Below are positions 9,057 to 20,510 of a stretch of 64,000 bases of DNA, one piece after another. Source of the DNA: Laccaria trichodermophora (lineage: Eukaryota > Basidiomycota > Agaricomycetes > Agaricales > Hydnangiaceae); the NCBI GenBank assembly GCA_018417955.1, contig JACTVC010000028.1, positions 248,001 to 312,000 on the forward strand, read 5' to 3'. Numbering within the stretch: position 1 is the first letter of the stretch; the number at the start of each line of letters is the position of its first letter. The position numbers and the translations under genes are program-made. A model generated the notes under the pieces. The model did no database searches. It was not told the origin of the DNA and saw only the letters and a list, made by a program, of their open reading frames with translations.

Positions 9057-11931
9057 ATGTCTGAATGACCAAAACGCAACAAAGCAAACACAAGACCAGG
9101 ACAGATAATCATTGACAACACCCAGAAGCGCCGTATGTCCACTCAAGTGAAAGAAGACACCTTGGCCACAGCTGCAGCCAAAGCTGAGAAGCAAACCGCT
9201 AACACTCAACTGAAAACCACAAAAGTTATGAAGATCGCCACTGCCGAGGATAGACTTCTCTGGGAAGACAAGGTCAGTGTAATCATGGCATGATTACTAC
9301 AGTTCCCATGCTGTATCATATATAGGATGCACTGGCTGAGAATATAACATCTCAGTTATTCTGCCTTTTGGCTTAGGTGGTCCTTTGTGCATTCTAGGGA
9401 CTGCTTACAGTCAGTAGGAAAAATGCTGAGCGACCCGATTTGGCAGTTGGCAAGACAGCGACCAAAAAATCTGTCCCTTCAAAGCAGGTAAGAAGCAGTC
9501 TGAGGATCATATGCTTACTCACTGTGTCGTCGGCTAGGGACAAACTCCAGAGAATGAACCACCTAGATCTGCAAAGAAGGTAAGATGACCTTGCGCACAC
9601 CCCATGATCTCAAACTTACCTGCCATAAACACATAGATGCAGGCACCTGTGATATAGGATTGGAAGGGAATGCCCAGAGGCCATAGTCAAACAGTGGTAT
9701 ATAGCTAGATTTGGATATCTTACATAATATATTGATCTTTTGTCTTGAACCACCACCTTGTCAGCAGTCTTGCCATCCTCTTGCACTACATGTAGTGCTT
9801 TGTATATCTGTACTTCCTACAGTATGCATAATCATGTTGGGCCAGCTGAGTATCTTGTAACTGCTCATTGCTCACTTATGGGTGTTGATCCCAGATCCAC
9901 CCATTCTTGCCTCCTCCTTCCCTCTTGGCTTCAGCTATGCGAGAAGTTCAGAGTGAACGCTTTACAGCGCCTGTGATGGAACTGCTCAATGATGAAGCCA
10001 CTTGGCAGAACAGTGGACAGTTTGACCTGTCAGCGAAGAGAATACTCACATCTGCAAAGACGGTAAGACATGCATTCATACTTTGACTTATATTACTCAC
10101 TCACCACTGGTAGGCCCAAGCCACTGACACTGTAATACACAAAGATGAAGCAGACACCTCTCTCTTGTTTGAAAGCGACGTCAATATCCCAGAAGACTCT
10201 GTCATCAACACCAAGTCCAGCGATGGGTGAGGTTTTGCTGAGTTTGACACCTCTGACCAAGATGATGAAGATTATGTCATCAACACAGAGGAGTTGTCTG
10301 AAGCCTCGGCTGAATCTGAACCTGACGTGGTTGTCAAGAAACCTGCCAAGAAGGAGGTTTGTCAATCTCCAATTCATCTCTCCTTCATCAATACACTCAC
10401 CAGCAGCCTTTTCTCAGAAGCCAAAATGAGGAGAACTCAGGCAAACAATCAATGATGCTCACCAAGTTGCTCCTGCATCTGGCATCCAAGTCACAAGCGC
10501 AAAACACAAGGAACCAGCTGATCACAAACAACCGTGAGTTTCACATGGTCCCAATGTCCTTCTGTTGTCACTCATTCACCTTCCAGCACCCAACCCGACA
10601 AGAGAGCGAAGAAGAATGAGGCCATTGGGTTGATGGCGGATTGGAAAAAGAAGGCTGGCCAGAAAGGTGAAGTCATTCAAATGCTCAACACTTCAAACGC
10701 ATGACAAACAACAAATTCACAGGTTATGATAAGTCAGAGCCAGACCTGGTGAAGTCTGAGGTTGAAGATGCACCAGGCGAGTTTGATGAGGATGAAACAG
10801 TCGATTCTGTCATGGCTGCTCGTGCTGCTAAGGGAGGGAACACTGTCAAAGTTCGGTATGAGGTAGACCCCTTTCTCTCTTTCACATAACATCAATTAAT
10901 ACTCCTCTATGCTGCAGACCCCCATGGCCATTGTTGAGACACCCTCCGTCACTATCAAGCAATTCTGCCAAGGGCATGGGCAGGGTTGGAAGGAGAAGTA
11001 CAGTGTCCACAATTTACCTTTTCCCTCTGGACCTGGGAAAGCCACTTACCACCAGAAGTGGCACCGATAATTCAAGCACAGCTTGTACCATTGGGCCAGT
11101 ACCACTCTCGATCTGTTTGGTGCTAATGCCATTATGGGGCCAAAGGTACATGAGATTTGGAACACAGTGTACCCAACTTTAGTCTTTGTGGACGATGACC
11201 CTGCGTGAACCATCATCCGCGCTGTGGTGAGTGTGCATTTTTCATTCACCTCTTGAGTCTGAAAGTTAGTGCTAGGCTGGGGATGCACTCCTCGATTGGC
11301 GCAGTTCAGCTGGGAAGGACGCTATCAAAATTGTTGTCAAGGCATTCAAGGAGAACAAGCTTTCGAACGAAGAAATACCTGACATCACCCAGTATTACCT
11401 CGAGGAATTCCGATATATCTATGGTAATCCTGATGCATCAGACCTGGTAAGCATTTTGTCGTCTTCCTATCATTGATCCATTCTCATCCTAATACTGCAG
11501 GAGGACAGGCAGCCGTTTCTCAGGCTGTTTGTTCTTGAAATGTTTGCAACACACCTCAAGAAAATGATTGCGTCTGTTGGAGGATATGGCCATGCTGTTG
11601 GTGGTCTTGCTATGGCCGTAGGGGTGGTACGTCTCCACTTTCATCTCTTGCTCCCATTGTTCAACTATTTTTTCAGCTTGAGTGTGCATTTGAAGTGATC
11701 GGCGAGGGCCTTGTAACCCTGGACAAAGCTGATGGCGACGTCGATAAGAAGGTTCCCCAGTTCAACAATACTTTATGGGGTATGAAGGTTCACAAGTGGG
11801 TCGTGTCCACAAAGAATCTCGAAGTGAAGAAACACTGGCCACCCATTCTGCAAGCGGCTGCATCAAGGATCTCTGATTGGAATGCGGATGAGATGGATGG
11901 TGATGAGGACCTTCTCAAGGATGATCCCTGA
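9057..11931 (+). pseudogene. Multi-exon gene of unknown function beside the Plavaka element, decayed
   Basis: The start reads ATG TCT GAA TGA, so a stop stands at codon 4 (9066-9068), then continues with PKRNKANTRPGQIIID, KRRMSTQVKED and a Lys/Ala-rich helix. Downstream, exons encode acidic Ser/Lys-rich linkers, then a better ordered C-terminal domain with KATYHQKWHR, LDLFGANAIMGPKVHEIWN, FKENKLSNEEIPDITQYYLE and FLRLFVLEMFATHL, ending at 11931. Further stops are TAA at 11068-11070 and TGA at 11206-11208. I recall similar proteins as common unnamed Agaricomycete proteins, often near Plavaka copies. Its head-to-head position with the transposase suggests a second gene of that element, which is inference. 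No function is assigned. Confidence 0.55.
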
Positions 11932-12045
11932 GCAATGATTGTCCTTTGTGAGTTCAGTTCACTTTGTCACTATGCTGCTCATACTCACTGCATGCCACAT
12001 CGTCGATAGAACCCCATAATCATGATCAATACATATGCTCCTCTC

Positions 12046-12520
12046 TGTAACGCACTTCTTGTGTGTTAAATGTGGGGAGCTGTTGATGAAAGTCGTATGG
12101 CGAGCCGGAATGATAATGGTGTGAAGACCAAGATACGATCAGCTATGATCTAACTCAGATCTCGGTCCAAAGAGAGAGAAATAGGGGGATTCGGCCAGTA
12201 TCTAGCAGAGATCGCTGATGCTTCGGAAATCCGTTGCACGATCTCCGCTCCTTCTCAGGAAATCCTCAAGAAGGTGATACTGAGAGAAATAAGCCAAGCT
12301 GTAACTGAACACCTCTAGGAGAGTATTCAGTGACCCTGCTAAACTCAAATCACTTACAATACTTCTAGGGGGAATGCGGTACGACGCTGATCCTGATGCA
12401 GAGTATACGTAGTGGTGGTTTGAAAGATAGAAGAAGATGAATTTGTCACATGACTACCTACTGACAAGTATGGAAAGTAAACATGATAGAAGAAGGATAG
12501 AATCCCATATCCTTGTTACA
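12046..12520 (-). repeat. Long terminal repeat, left copy (3' LTR of the element)
   Basis: This 475-bp repeat has TG..CA borders. It differs from its partner at three positions that I can see: C at 12101, C at 12246 and T at 12375, against T, T and C in the other copy. All are C/T differences inside CpG. Confidence 0.92.
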
Positions 12521-12602
12521 AAGCCCCCCTACTTTCCAGTTGCTTAGCAAGATGGAAAAGAAGAAGCTTGTCATTGATGGGAATGGGTGGTGGGAGTGAA
12601 AA

Positions 12603-15600
12603 TCAGAAGAAAAATTCCAAGTTAGGTTCAAAATCAAAGTCAAAATCAGCTGTGTTGAAATCAGCTGATTCATCATTGAGTATAGGTTGACAAAAGGGAG
12701 GCAAGAGGGGGGAGCATCGTTGCTGTGGGAAAAATGGTGTAGGAGGGCGTGCATGAAGAGACCCTGGGTATTGGCAGTGAGGACATGATGGGGCAGAAAG
12801 TGAGATCAAATGATTATTGTACATTGACGACGAAGTATCACTTGCATTGTCAACTGTGATTGGCAATGACAAGGTTGGAGTGGTCAAAAAGAGAGCAGGA
12901 TTGATGTTGTGAGGTGCTGTTGATGTGGTTTGCAAGGCTTTTGACAAAGATGATGTTCTTGCCAGCATTGTGATGAGTTCTGCCCCTTCAGTGACCTGTT
13001 GTCCCTCAACTAGTCTTTCCATCTCCCCGGCAACCTGCTCATTAAGCCCCATACCCTTCTCGTTACCCTTCAAATTCCCTAGCTGCCCCTGTGCGAAGAG
13101 CCCCTGCCCCGCATTGCTACTGGAGTTATCGATTGGCTGGCATTGGGCATGAGAGTGTGGTTGGGGAGAGGTTCGTCCGTTGTCATACCCAAATCTGTTA
13201 ATCGGCTCAGATTGGGCACGAGAGTGTGGTCTGGAGAACATTCGTTCGGCGCTGTATAGATGTGAACCGAGGGGGGAGAAGCTTCGGCTTAGGTGATAGA
13301 ATGATGTGGACGGCGAGGTGGGGTTTGATGGTGTGTGAATGCGTCCGCTAGTACTTTTGTTGGAGGAGCTTGGAGTTTGCGGACCACTCAAAGATGACGT
13401 CCCAGTGGACTCATTGCTCGAGGACCAATCACAATCACTATACCCATCCATCGTCTCGCCTCGTCCCCTCACAGGCAGCAGCTGCATGTCATCATTATCA
13501 TCTGTGCGAACATCCGGCAATGGCAGCACCTTATGCTTGCCTTGCGTATCGAGGCTCGGTTGACAGATCTTTGAGTGCTCGTCTTGTGGATTGTGTTGCC
13601 ATTGACAAGATATTGAAGGCAAGCTAGTTGAAGCAGAAGTCTGGCAGGGAGCGAGCTGGCATAATAATGATAATGAATGACTGTTGTACATCATTGCTGG
13701 AGGGTGTCCTTCATTGTCAACCATGGGAATGGCTAACAATGGCAGTGCCTTGGACTCTATTTGCTTGTCTCGGTTGTTGGGATTTGGTTGGTAGGCTCCC
13801 GGAAGCAGAGAGGACTTGTGTGAATTGAGTGTTGGCGGCGAGGACGAACATCTTCGCTTTGGGGAAAAAAGCCTGGGAGGGTGTGAACAGAGAGCCGGCC
13901 GGTATTGGTCAAGGTTGCGTGATGGAATGGGAGGTGAAATCGAACGGCCGCTATGTATTGATGTTGTATCGCTCGTGTCGTTGACTATGGCTAGGGATAT
14001 GGGCAACAGTTTGTGGTGTGAATGAGCACATGGCCCCATGACGACCTCTGCTCCCTCAACTGCATCTACTACCTCCCCGGCAATCTGCTCATCAATCCTT
14101 GCAGAGTTCGCATTGTTCTCCAAAATCTCGAATTCCTTCCTATCGCTAGCTTGAGCTGAAGTCGAGTTGAATGAGCTGTGAGCGGTGAGTGTGCGGGTTG
14201 GTGGCGCAAAGACTTCGTCCAGACAATCTTCGTCAACTTGTGGAAGGTGCAACTCGAGGGAGATGTTCGGGGGTTGACGATTTGAAGGGCATGCCCCAGA
14301 CCGTGTTGGTGTTGATGAGCCGACCTGGGTTTCAACCGTGGGGACAGTATGTGCCGTCAACGTCCTCGAATCCTCGGTTCGAAGGTCGAGTTGCTGTTGA
14401 TGAAGAGTTGGGGAGGTATTAGTTGAATAAGGAGATCGAGAGGGAACGAGCGGGCGTGTTGAAATATATGAATGGCTTCCCTTGATCATGGGGACGCTCA
14501 GCTGTGTTTGCAATATTTGATGCCCATCGAGTCGACAGAAGGTAGGTGGTGAGGACGAACATCGTCGTTTTGCAAGGAAGTGTGTAGACGGCAGTAGACG
14601 AAATGACGGGTGTTGGTCGAGGCCTCGTGATGGGATAGAAGGAGAGATTGGATGGGCATCGCGTGTTGACGATGTAGGAGAAGTCGAGGAGGGAGTGGTA
14701 TTGAGGTGGTAGGGTGCAGTTGGCGAGGGCCGCAACGCCGTTGACGACGGCTGCAACGCTATTGGCGAGGGCCGCAGTGACGTTGACAAGGGCGACGTCC
14801 TTGCAGGCGTCGTAACGAGCTCTATGTGGGTGGGAATCGGTTGAACGAAGAGTGCACGAGTACTCGGCACCTCATTGACCTGTTCTCCCTCTCCTGCAAC
14901 TGATTTCTCCTCACCAATCTGCTTGTCAATCCCCACAACCCTCTCCTTGTCCTTCAAGTTCCCTGGTTCCCTCGCGTCGCTTGTTTGAGTCGATGTCAAG
15001 CTGCACGAGTAGTGAGCGACGTTTGTGTGCTTTGGCAGTGCGAAGACCTCATCCGGTCGATCTTCGTAGGCCTGCGGAAAACGCGGCTTGGGAGGGGCGA
15101 CCAACGGTTGACCATTTGATGGAGGTGGTATCTTTGCAGGTGTTCATGAAGAGATCGTTGACGAGGGCTGGATAACTGGCGACGAGGGTTGCAAAACCGT
15201 AGACGAGAACATTGTCTTTGCAGGTGCTCGTGTTGTCGACGTGAGCCGCGAAGCTGTTGGAGGCGAGGCCTTTGCAGACGCATGTGTCATCGACATGGGA
15301 GGCGAAGCTGTTGGTGCAGACGAACGAGCTGAAGGGTGAGGAATTGCCTTGACAACTGCGCGTGGAGATGGAACTGAACACCCCCGGTAGAGACTGGGAT
15401 TGGGGGTGGAGCTGTAGACGTGAGGGGCCTTTGACGTGGACCGCAGTGCCGTTGACGTGGATCGCGAAGTCACTGACGGAGGCGACGTCTTTGCAAGTAC
15501 AGCCGTTGATGGCTGCAACACCATGGAGGGCCACAACGCGGTTGACGAGGGCTGCGACATAGTTGACGAGGGTTGCGATGCCATTGGTGTTCTTGCAGGC

Positions 15601-16121
15601 CTCGTGTTGAGTTCTCTGGTAGCGTTCCCTTGAATGAGAATGTGTTGAATGGGGGGTGAATGGATGCATGGCACCTGGGTGACCTTTTCTCCGTCCTGTC
15701 CATTATCCCTTACAACAACATCTGTTCTGTCCTTCACGTCCCCCCCCAGTTCCCTCGTGTAGTTCGAGCGAGTGGAACTCGAGCTGCCTGAGTGTTGTAA
15801 AGCAACAGAGCAGTTTGACGGCACCGGGACTTCTCCGGAATGAACTTCACCGATTGCTGGGAAGCCCGAGTCGAGGGATGTGACTGAGGGTTGACGACTC
15901 AGCAAGATTCGAATGGCGGGCGACTCAGACGGTGTTGGTGTTACGTTGGGCCTCAAAGATGATGCGTGGCCTCCTTTGCCGTTTGTGGGATTCATTTTGG
16001 TTGGCATTGTTGCTGGGCGCTCACTGTGCGAACTGAATAACCGACGATGCGCCTGTGGGTGGTACGTGAAGTGAGGAGAAGCGCAGGATGCCGAAGTGAA
16101 TGTGGATGTGGGGGTGCACAC
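12603..16121 (-). pseudogene. Long Ser/Thr/Pro-rich ORF of the LTR element with one stop
   Basis: In one frame 1173 codons run from 16121 to 12603, interrupted only by TGA at 15146-15144, where similar repeats read S-R-T-P-A. The protein is extremely rich in Ser, Thr and Pro. It contains diverged internal repeats of about 200-260 residues: a charged segment (ERVVGIDKQIGEE; ARIDEQIAGEVV; MGLNEQVAGEMERLVEGQ), a Thr/Ser/Pro stretch with AL(R/Q)PSP-like steps, and a closing block such as KRRCSSSPPT (twice) or QQRCSPLLPP. No known Gag, zinc knuckle or pol domain is seen. It could be a highly derived Gag-like or cargo protein, which is not established. Confidence 0.6.
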
Positions 16122-16667
16122 AGACGCGGAGAATTTGTTGAATGATGCATTGGGTAAAAGAAAAGATGGAAGTCGTCCAAGTCTTTGGAGGGGTGGTGGA
16201 TTATCAATGACCGGTTGAAAGAGATGAGGCCAAAAGTACTGTTCGACAATTTTGCGTGCAATAACGAGGCGTGCGATGATTGCCCCCCAGCAAACAACGA
16301 GGTACTTGAATTCGTCGTGACTTGCTCATAAGTCTGTGATGAAATCCAGTGAATTCAAAGGAAAAGTGAGGAATTTGGAAGAAAAATAGAGTAGATAATC
16401 TTGAAGATCGTCGACAACGTTGCTGAGCTCGGAAACGAGCTCATGACGTAAAGTTCTTTTGCAGCCGATTGCAATGGAGTCATGCAATTCGTCGAGAGAA
16501 TAAAAAAGGAGTCCTTCGAGGGCTTCAGACAGGGAATAAGGGCCATGGAGGGGAGTATAGAGATAACGAGCCCGAAGATCATAAAAAGACGATGGATGCA
16601 TGATGAGGTGAGGTGAAAAAATGAGATGGCCAGCCAGGATGTCGACAGTTCCCACAGTGTCCACCTT

Positions 16668-17142
16668 TGTAACGCACTTCTTGTGTGTTAAATGTGGGGA
16701 GCTGTTGATGAAAGTCGTATGGTGAGCCGGAATGATAATGGTGTGAAGACCAAGATACGATCAGCTATGATCTAACTCAGATCTCGGTCCAAAGAGAGAG
16801 AAATAGGGGGATTCGGCCAGTATCTAGCAGAGATCGCTGATGCTTCGGAAATCCGTTGCACGATCTCTGCTCCTTCTCAGGAAATCCTCAAGAAGGTGAT
16901 ACTGAGAGAAATAAGCCAAGCTGTAACTGAACACCTCTAGGAGAGTATTCAGTGACCCTGCTAAACTCAAATCACTTACAATACTTCTAGGGGGAACGCG
17001 GTACGACGCTGATCCTGATGCAGAGTATACGTAGTGGTGGTTTGAAAGATAGAAGAAGATGAATTTGTCACATGACTACCTACTGACAAGTATGGAAAGT
17101 AAACATGATAGAAGAAGGATAGAATCCCATATCCTTGTTACA
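16668..17142 (-). repeat. Long terminal repeat, right copy (5' LTR of the element)
   Basis: This is the partner of 12046-12520 and has the same length. Inside it, on the minus strand, the sequence continues AAGGTGGACACTGTGGG, where a primer-binding site would be expected. A tRNA match could not be tested here. Confidence 0.92.
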
Positions 17143-18083
17143 CTCTCCCTGTAGGGCCATATCTTCTTCCATAGATCATTGGATTGTCAAATACAAAGAT
17201 TTTCACTGCCCTTTCAGATGAAATAGCAAAATAAATGGATTTAATTCTGCGCTAGGATAGAAGTTGCTGTGCTAGAATATTAGCTGGTCTACTGGAATAA
17301 GTATGTGAATAGTAGCCCTAGCCATCCGACCTTCCTAGTTTGGCGTCTAGAATCTGATAAGTCTGTTAGCCCTAGTTGTGCAAACTAAGGCACTAGAAAC
17401 AGCTAGAGTTGCTAGAAATACTGGCACTAGCGTCTCTAGTGACCATGTCATCTTGCTGATGCTGACTCAAACCACCCTTTCCAATAGTGGAATGCAAAGT
17501 TGATGTAGCAGTCGCTACGCTACATGATTTTGAACATCCACTAGACTTGTGCATAGCATTACAACTCCAACAGGTAAACTACCCGCACTACATTGAGTCG
17601 CTAGTACTACACAATCAAATTCTGTTGACTTAGCACTATATGTCGCTTATTTAATATGTCACTTATTTAATATTTGATGCCATTTGCCAGCCCTCCTTCC
17701 AACATTCTTCTCTGTGCCTACAGGCTCTGCTCGTTCATTTAAATGGTGGCCTGCCTACAGAAAAATGCAAATGCTCTGCTGGAGGCCTTTATCCTGCAGA
17801 CTTATCTTATTTTTTCAAGTTTTTGAAGAGGTTATTTAAATTTACATGTAGCAGACATCACCAGCTCAGGAGGTTCCAGATTGCCTTTATTTTTGCTCTG
17901 GGTGATATAAAACGTGCTCTTGAATACATTTGTGTTGAAATCTTTTGACAAAAGGCAGCGGACAGAGCTGGAGGAGATAATCTTTGGTTATAGTGAGAGA
18001 GTTTGCCTTTTAAGGCAGTCTGGAATTTTCCGACATTCCTTTTGTGTAAGGTTTTTTTTAATGGTTTGAAAGTCCATTATATT
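17143..18083. other. Gene-free repeat flank
   Basis: No gene is supported. At 17389-17442 words such as GGCACTAGAAACAGCTAGAG resemble, in inverted orientation relative to a shared TCAGCAAGA end, the repeat at 3336-3430. The rest is AT-rich and unique as far as I can see. Confidence 0.4.
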
Positions 18084-18815
18084 GGATAACTTCCCATAAG
18101 GTTTAGAAACCTAGATTATTTTTCTAAACTGACGTGCCACCATGCCAGCTGCCAAATGGGTCACAATCTGTCAACATTCAACTCTGCTTGTCATCGAGCA
18201 CCCTCTTCTAGATGAAAATCTAGACAAGGCCTCCCCCCCCCTCTTCTAGTTCTAAATCATTTGAATAAACCCTTCTTTCATTGTCCAACGATCAATCCCT
18301 GAGCATCGCGTCCATATCAGGTAGCACATCGAGATGCACCAACTTATGTAGTAGGTCTTCCATGACTATACGGTAGGTCTCTCTTGTTTTTCTTGTCTAA
18401 TGAGTTAATGGTGAATAATAAGCAAGTTTTTCTCTCCAGAAATTCATTGTGAACTAGGTTTTGTATGCTTATTTGTTGCAGCATGTCGACATGACCAAGT
18501 CGACACACACAACCCACCTTCAAACCATGCATTTGGACTGCCCAATTGCACGCAACCACATTGTCTCTGCATTCTGTGTTAGTTCTCCTAATGTGATTTT
18601 GTGCCAACTGAAACTGGAGGCGCAATGGAAGAGGAATGAGCTCAAATGGAGAGATCCTGTACGAGATCTGTGTTCACCAAAGAAGAATTAACTGTACTCG
18701 TAGTGACTGTGTTGCTTGGTTTATGGTTTAGAAAGACAGCTGAATATATTTTCAAACCCTGCCCATCAAACATTTAGAAGATAATCTAGGTTTCTAGACC
18801 TATGGGAAGTCATCC
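18084..18815. mobile_element. TIR element, 732 bp, 3-bp ATT duplication
   Basis: The left end reads GGATAACTTCCCATAAGG and the right end, on the other strand, GGATGACTTCCCATAGG. The inverted repeat extends over about 45 bp, including GAAACCTAGATTAT in both. ATT flanks both sides. A 3-bp duplication with GG-starting inverted repeats would fit a PIF/Harbinger-type MITE, but that is inference. No transposase is encoded. Confidence 0.6.
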
Positions 18816-20178
18816 ATTACTACACCGCCAATTGTTCAAAATGCTGATGGCATCTGGCACGAATCTCCGCTTGACAGGTTTTTGATGGAGGTTGCCTCGG
18901 CATGGATGGCAGGCGTGTCGGAGCTTGGGGCGTAAATGTTAGCCCCAGCGGCTCAACAGCTGACCCACAGGTTTCTGACTCTTCTTGAGGAGACATGTAC
19001 CTCCAACTTTCTTTGGGCAACGAAATAGTGTACTTAAGATACAAATTAATCATAAGAGAGTAATAAAATGATACAATGAGCACTCCCAAGCTCTTACAGG
19101 TGGAAAAATTGGGGGAAATTGAGCTCAATGTGAAAAGGCCCATGCAACAAGCTCTCAAAAAATTCTTTTAAGTTGTTTAAACTCCGTGTATGTTTGGCTA
19201 CTTCCAAACTTCAACCAGAACCAAACTCACTTTCTTCTTCACTACAACCGTCTCCCATCGCCTGGCTGTCAAGTTGCTCCCATCCTCGTTCCTAAACCCT
19301 CTGTGTCCTCATGTAAACACCCTCATGTTGTGTTTTGGTTGTCCTTGTTCCCTACCTGTGCGCCTGTGCACGGTCATGTCACTGCTCTGGGCTTTTGTTT
19401 CCACCCAATGCCCCTTTCACCACGAACGGCGATGAGGGCCCATCAACACATCAACAAACAGTGCCGAGGGCCAATAACCACCCGCACTTCCAACAACGAG
19501 GGCCCAGCATCACCGTCAATGAACAACGACGAGCACCGCCCACAACCCCTGTCAATGAAGGGTGACGAGTGCCCACGACCATCAACGAATCATGTTGAAT
19601 GCGCACCACGGTTCACCACCATCGAGGAACAAGTAAAAGAGCCCACAACACCATACATGAACGGAGACGAGCGCTCACAACCACCATTCACCAACAGCCC
19701 ACCACCTACAGCAATGAGGGCCCAGCATCACCGTCAACGAACGGCTACCAGGGCTTGCAACTACCACCACCTCCAACGAGGGCATCAACGAACGGCGACG
19801 AATGCCCACCACCACCCCGAACCATGTCGAACGCCCACCTCCACGAATCATGTCGAGTGAAATCAGCTTGGTCGACACCACCACAAACAGTCCCCACGAA
19901 CCCACCTATGTACAGTCCTGCATCAGTGGGGTGACCAGTGCATCAACCACGTAACCAACCACGGCTCACTCTTCTTCTCACGTGGGTGAGCCAGGTCCAT
20001 TGGGTAGTAGATAGAGTAGTTAATTCCTGTGTTCCCCCTCATCAAAATACAATTCATTCTTTTGTTTATGTGTTTGAATCGAAGTTTATTGTGGTACAAC
20101 ATAATAAAAGAGAAATACAAAAGATGTGTTTCTAGCTGTAAGAGATGACAGAAAACATTAACCAGCCATGTTGACCCT
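18816..20178. repeat. Low-complexity imperfect repeats, no gene
   Basis: From about 19430 to 19860 the plus strand is built from short imperfect repeats around CAACGACGAGGGCCCA and AACGGCGACGA. They give open frames rich in His, Pro, Thr and Asn (for example 19186-19860), which I regard as by-products. The composition resembles the core of the 1300-bp hAT element. The left part (18816-19180) shows no feature. Confidence 0.5.
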
Positions 20179-20231
20179 CAGCTGGGTTGAAGGCCACTGG
20201 ATTTCCGTCAGTGGCCTTCGCGCCCCAGCTG
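20179..20231. repeat. Strong hairpin upstream of the deaminase gene
   Basis: The left arm carries CAGCTGGG and AAGGCCACTG, and the right arm CAGTGGCCTT and CCCAGCTG, with small bulges and an 8-base loop. It could be a folded transcript leader or the remnant of a small inverted-repeat element. It lies about 280 bp upstream of the deaminase start. Confidence 0.6.
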
Positions 20232-20510
20232 TCCCCAATGTTTGACCAAAACGTCAAGGCAACATCAACCTGGTGACATGATGCTATTAGTCGTTTTTCA
20301 ACTCTTGGGAAATGTTACATCAGCATGGCTGACAGGTGGCGCGGGCTTGGGATCAGGCCCTGGCTTCCAGGTCTCTCACACATTTTTATCAATTGACGGT
20401 GTACCGTGAACACGGAGAAGGAATCCCGAACTTTCTGTATCGTGGGAGTCGCGAGACAATTCCCTAGCGACCGCTACAAGCGGTCGCTACGTCAACTCTG
20501 CATTCCACTA

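Larger units (their letters stand above)
12046..17142 (-). mobile_element. Non-autonomous LTR retroelement, 5.1 kb
   Basis: Two 475-bp direct repeats (12046-12520, 16668-17142) begin TGTAACGCAC and end CCTTGTTACA. The 5-bp duplication CTCTC lies directly outside (12041-12045 and 17143-17147). Just inside the left LTR the minus strand reads AAAGTAGGGGGGCTT, a fair polypurine tract, so the element runs right to left, in agreement with its open frame. The 4147-bp interior shows no reverse transcriptase, RNase H, protease or integrase motif in any frame. It must depend on another element. The near-identical LTRs show a recent insertion. Confidence 0.9.

Noticed and set aside
3541..12000. CACTG or CACTA words as termini of the Plavaka element
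   Set aside because: Such words are frequent by chance, and no pair with matching inverted repeats and target duplication was found.
16326..16664. Minus-strand frame beginning next to the LTR
   Set aside because: It begins with GTG, not ATG, at the putative primer-binding site and has no recognisable Gag features. It may be leader sequence.
12046..17142. Calling the LTR element Ty3 or Ty1 type
   Set aside because: No pol motif is present and the primer-binding site could not be matched, so the superfamily cannot be decided.
19186..19860. 224-codon plus-strand frame
   Set aside because: Built from short imperfect DNA repeats; no domain or signal peptide that fits, and composition like repeat by-products.
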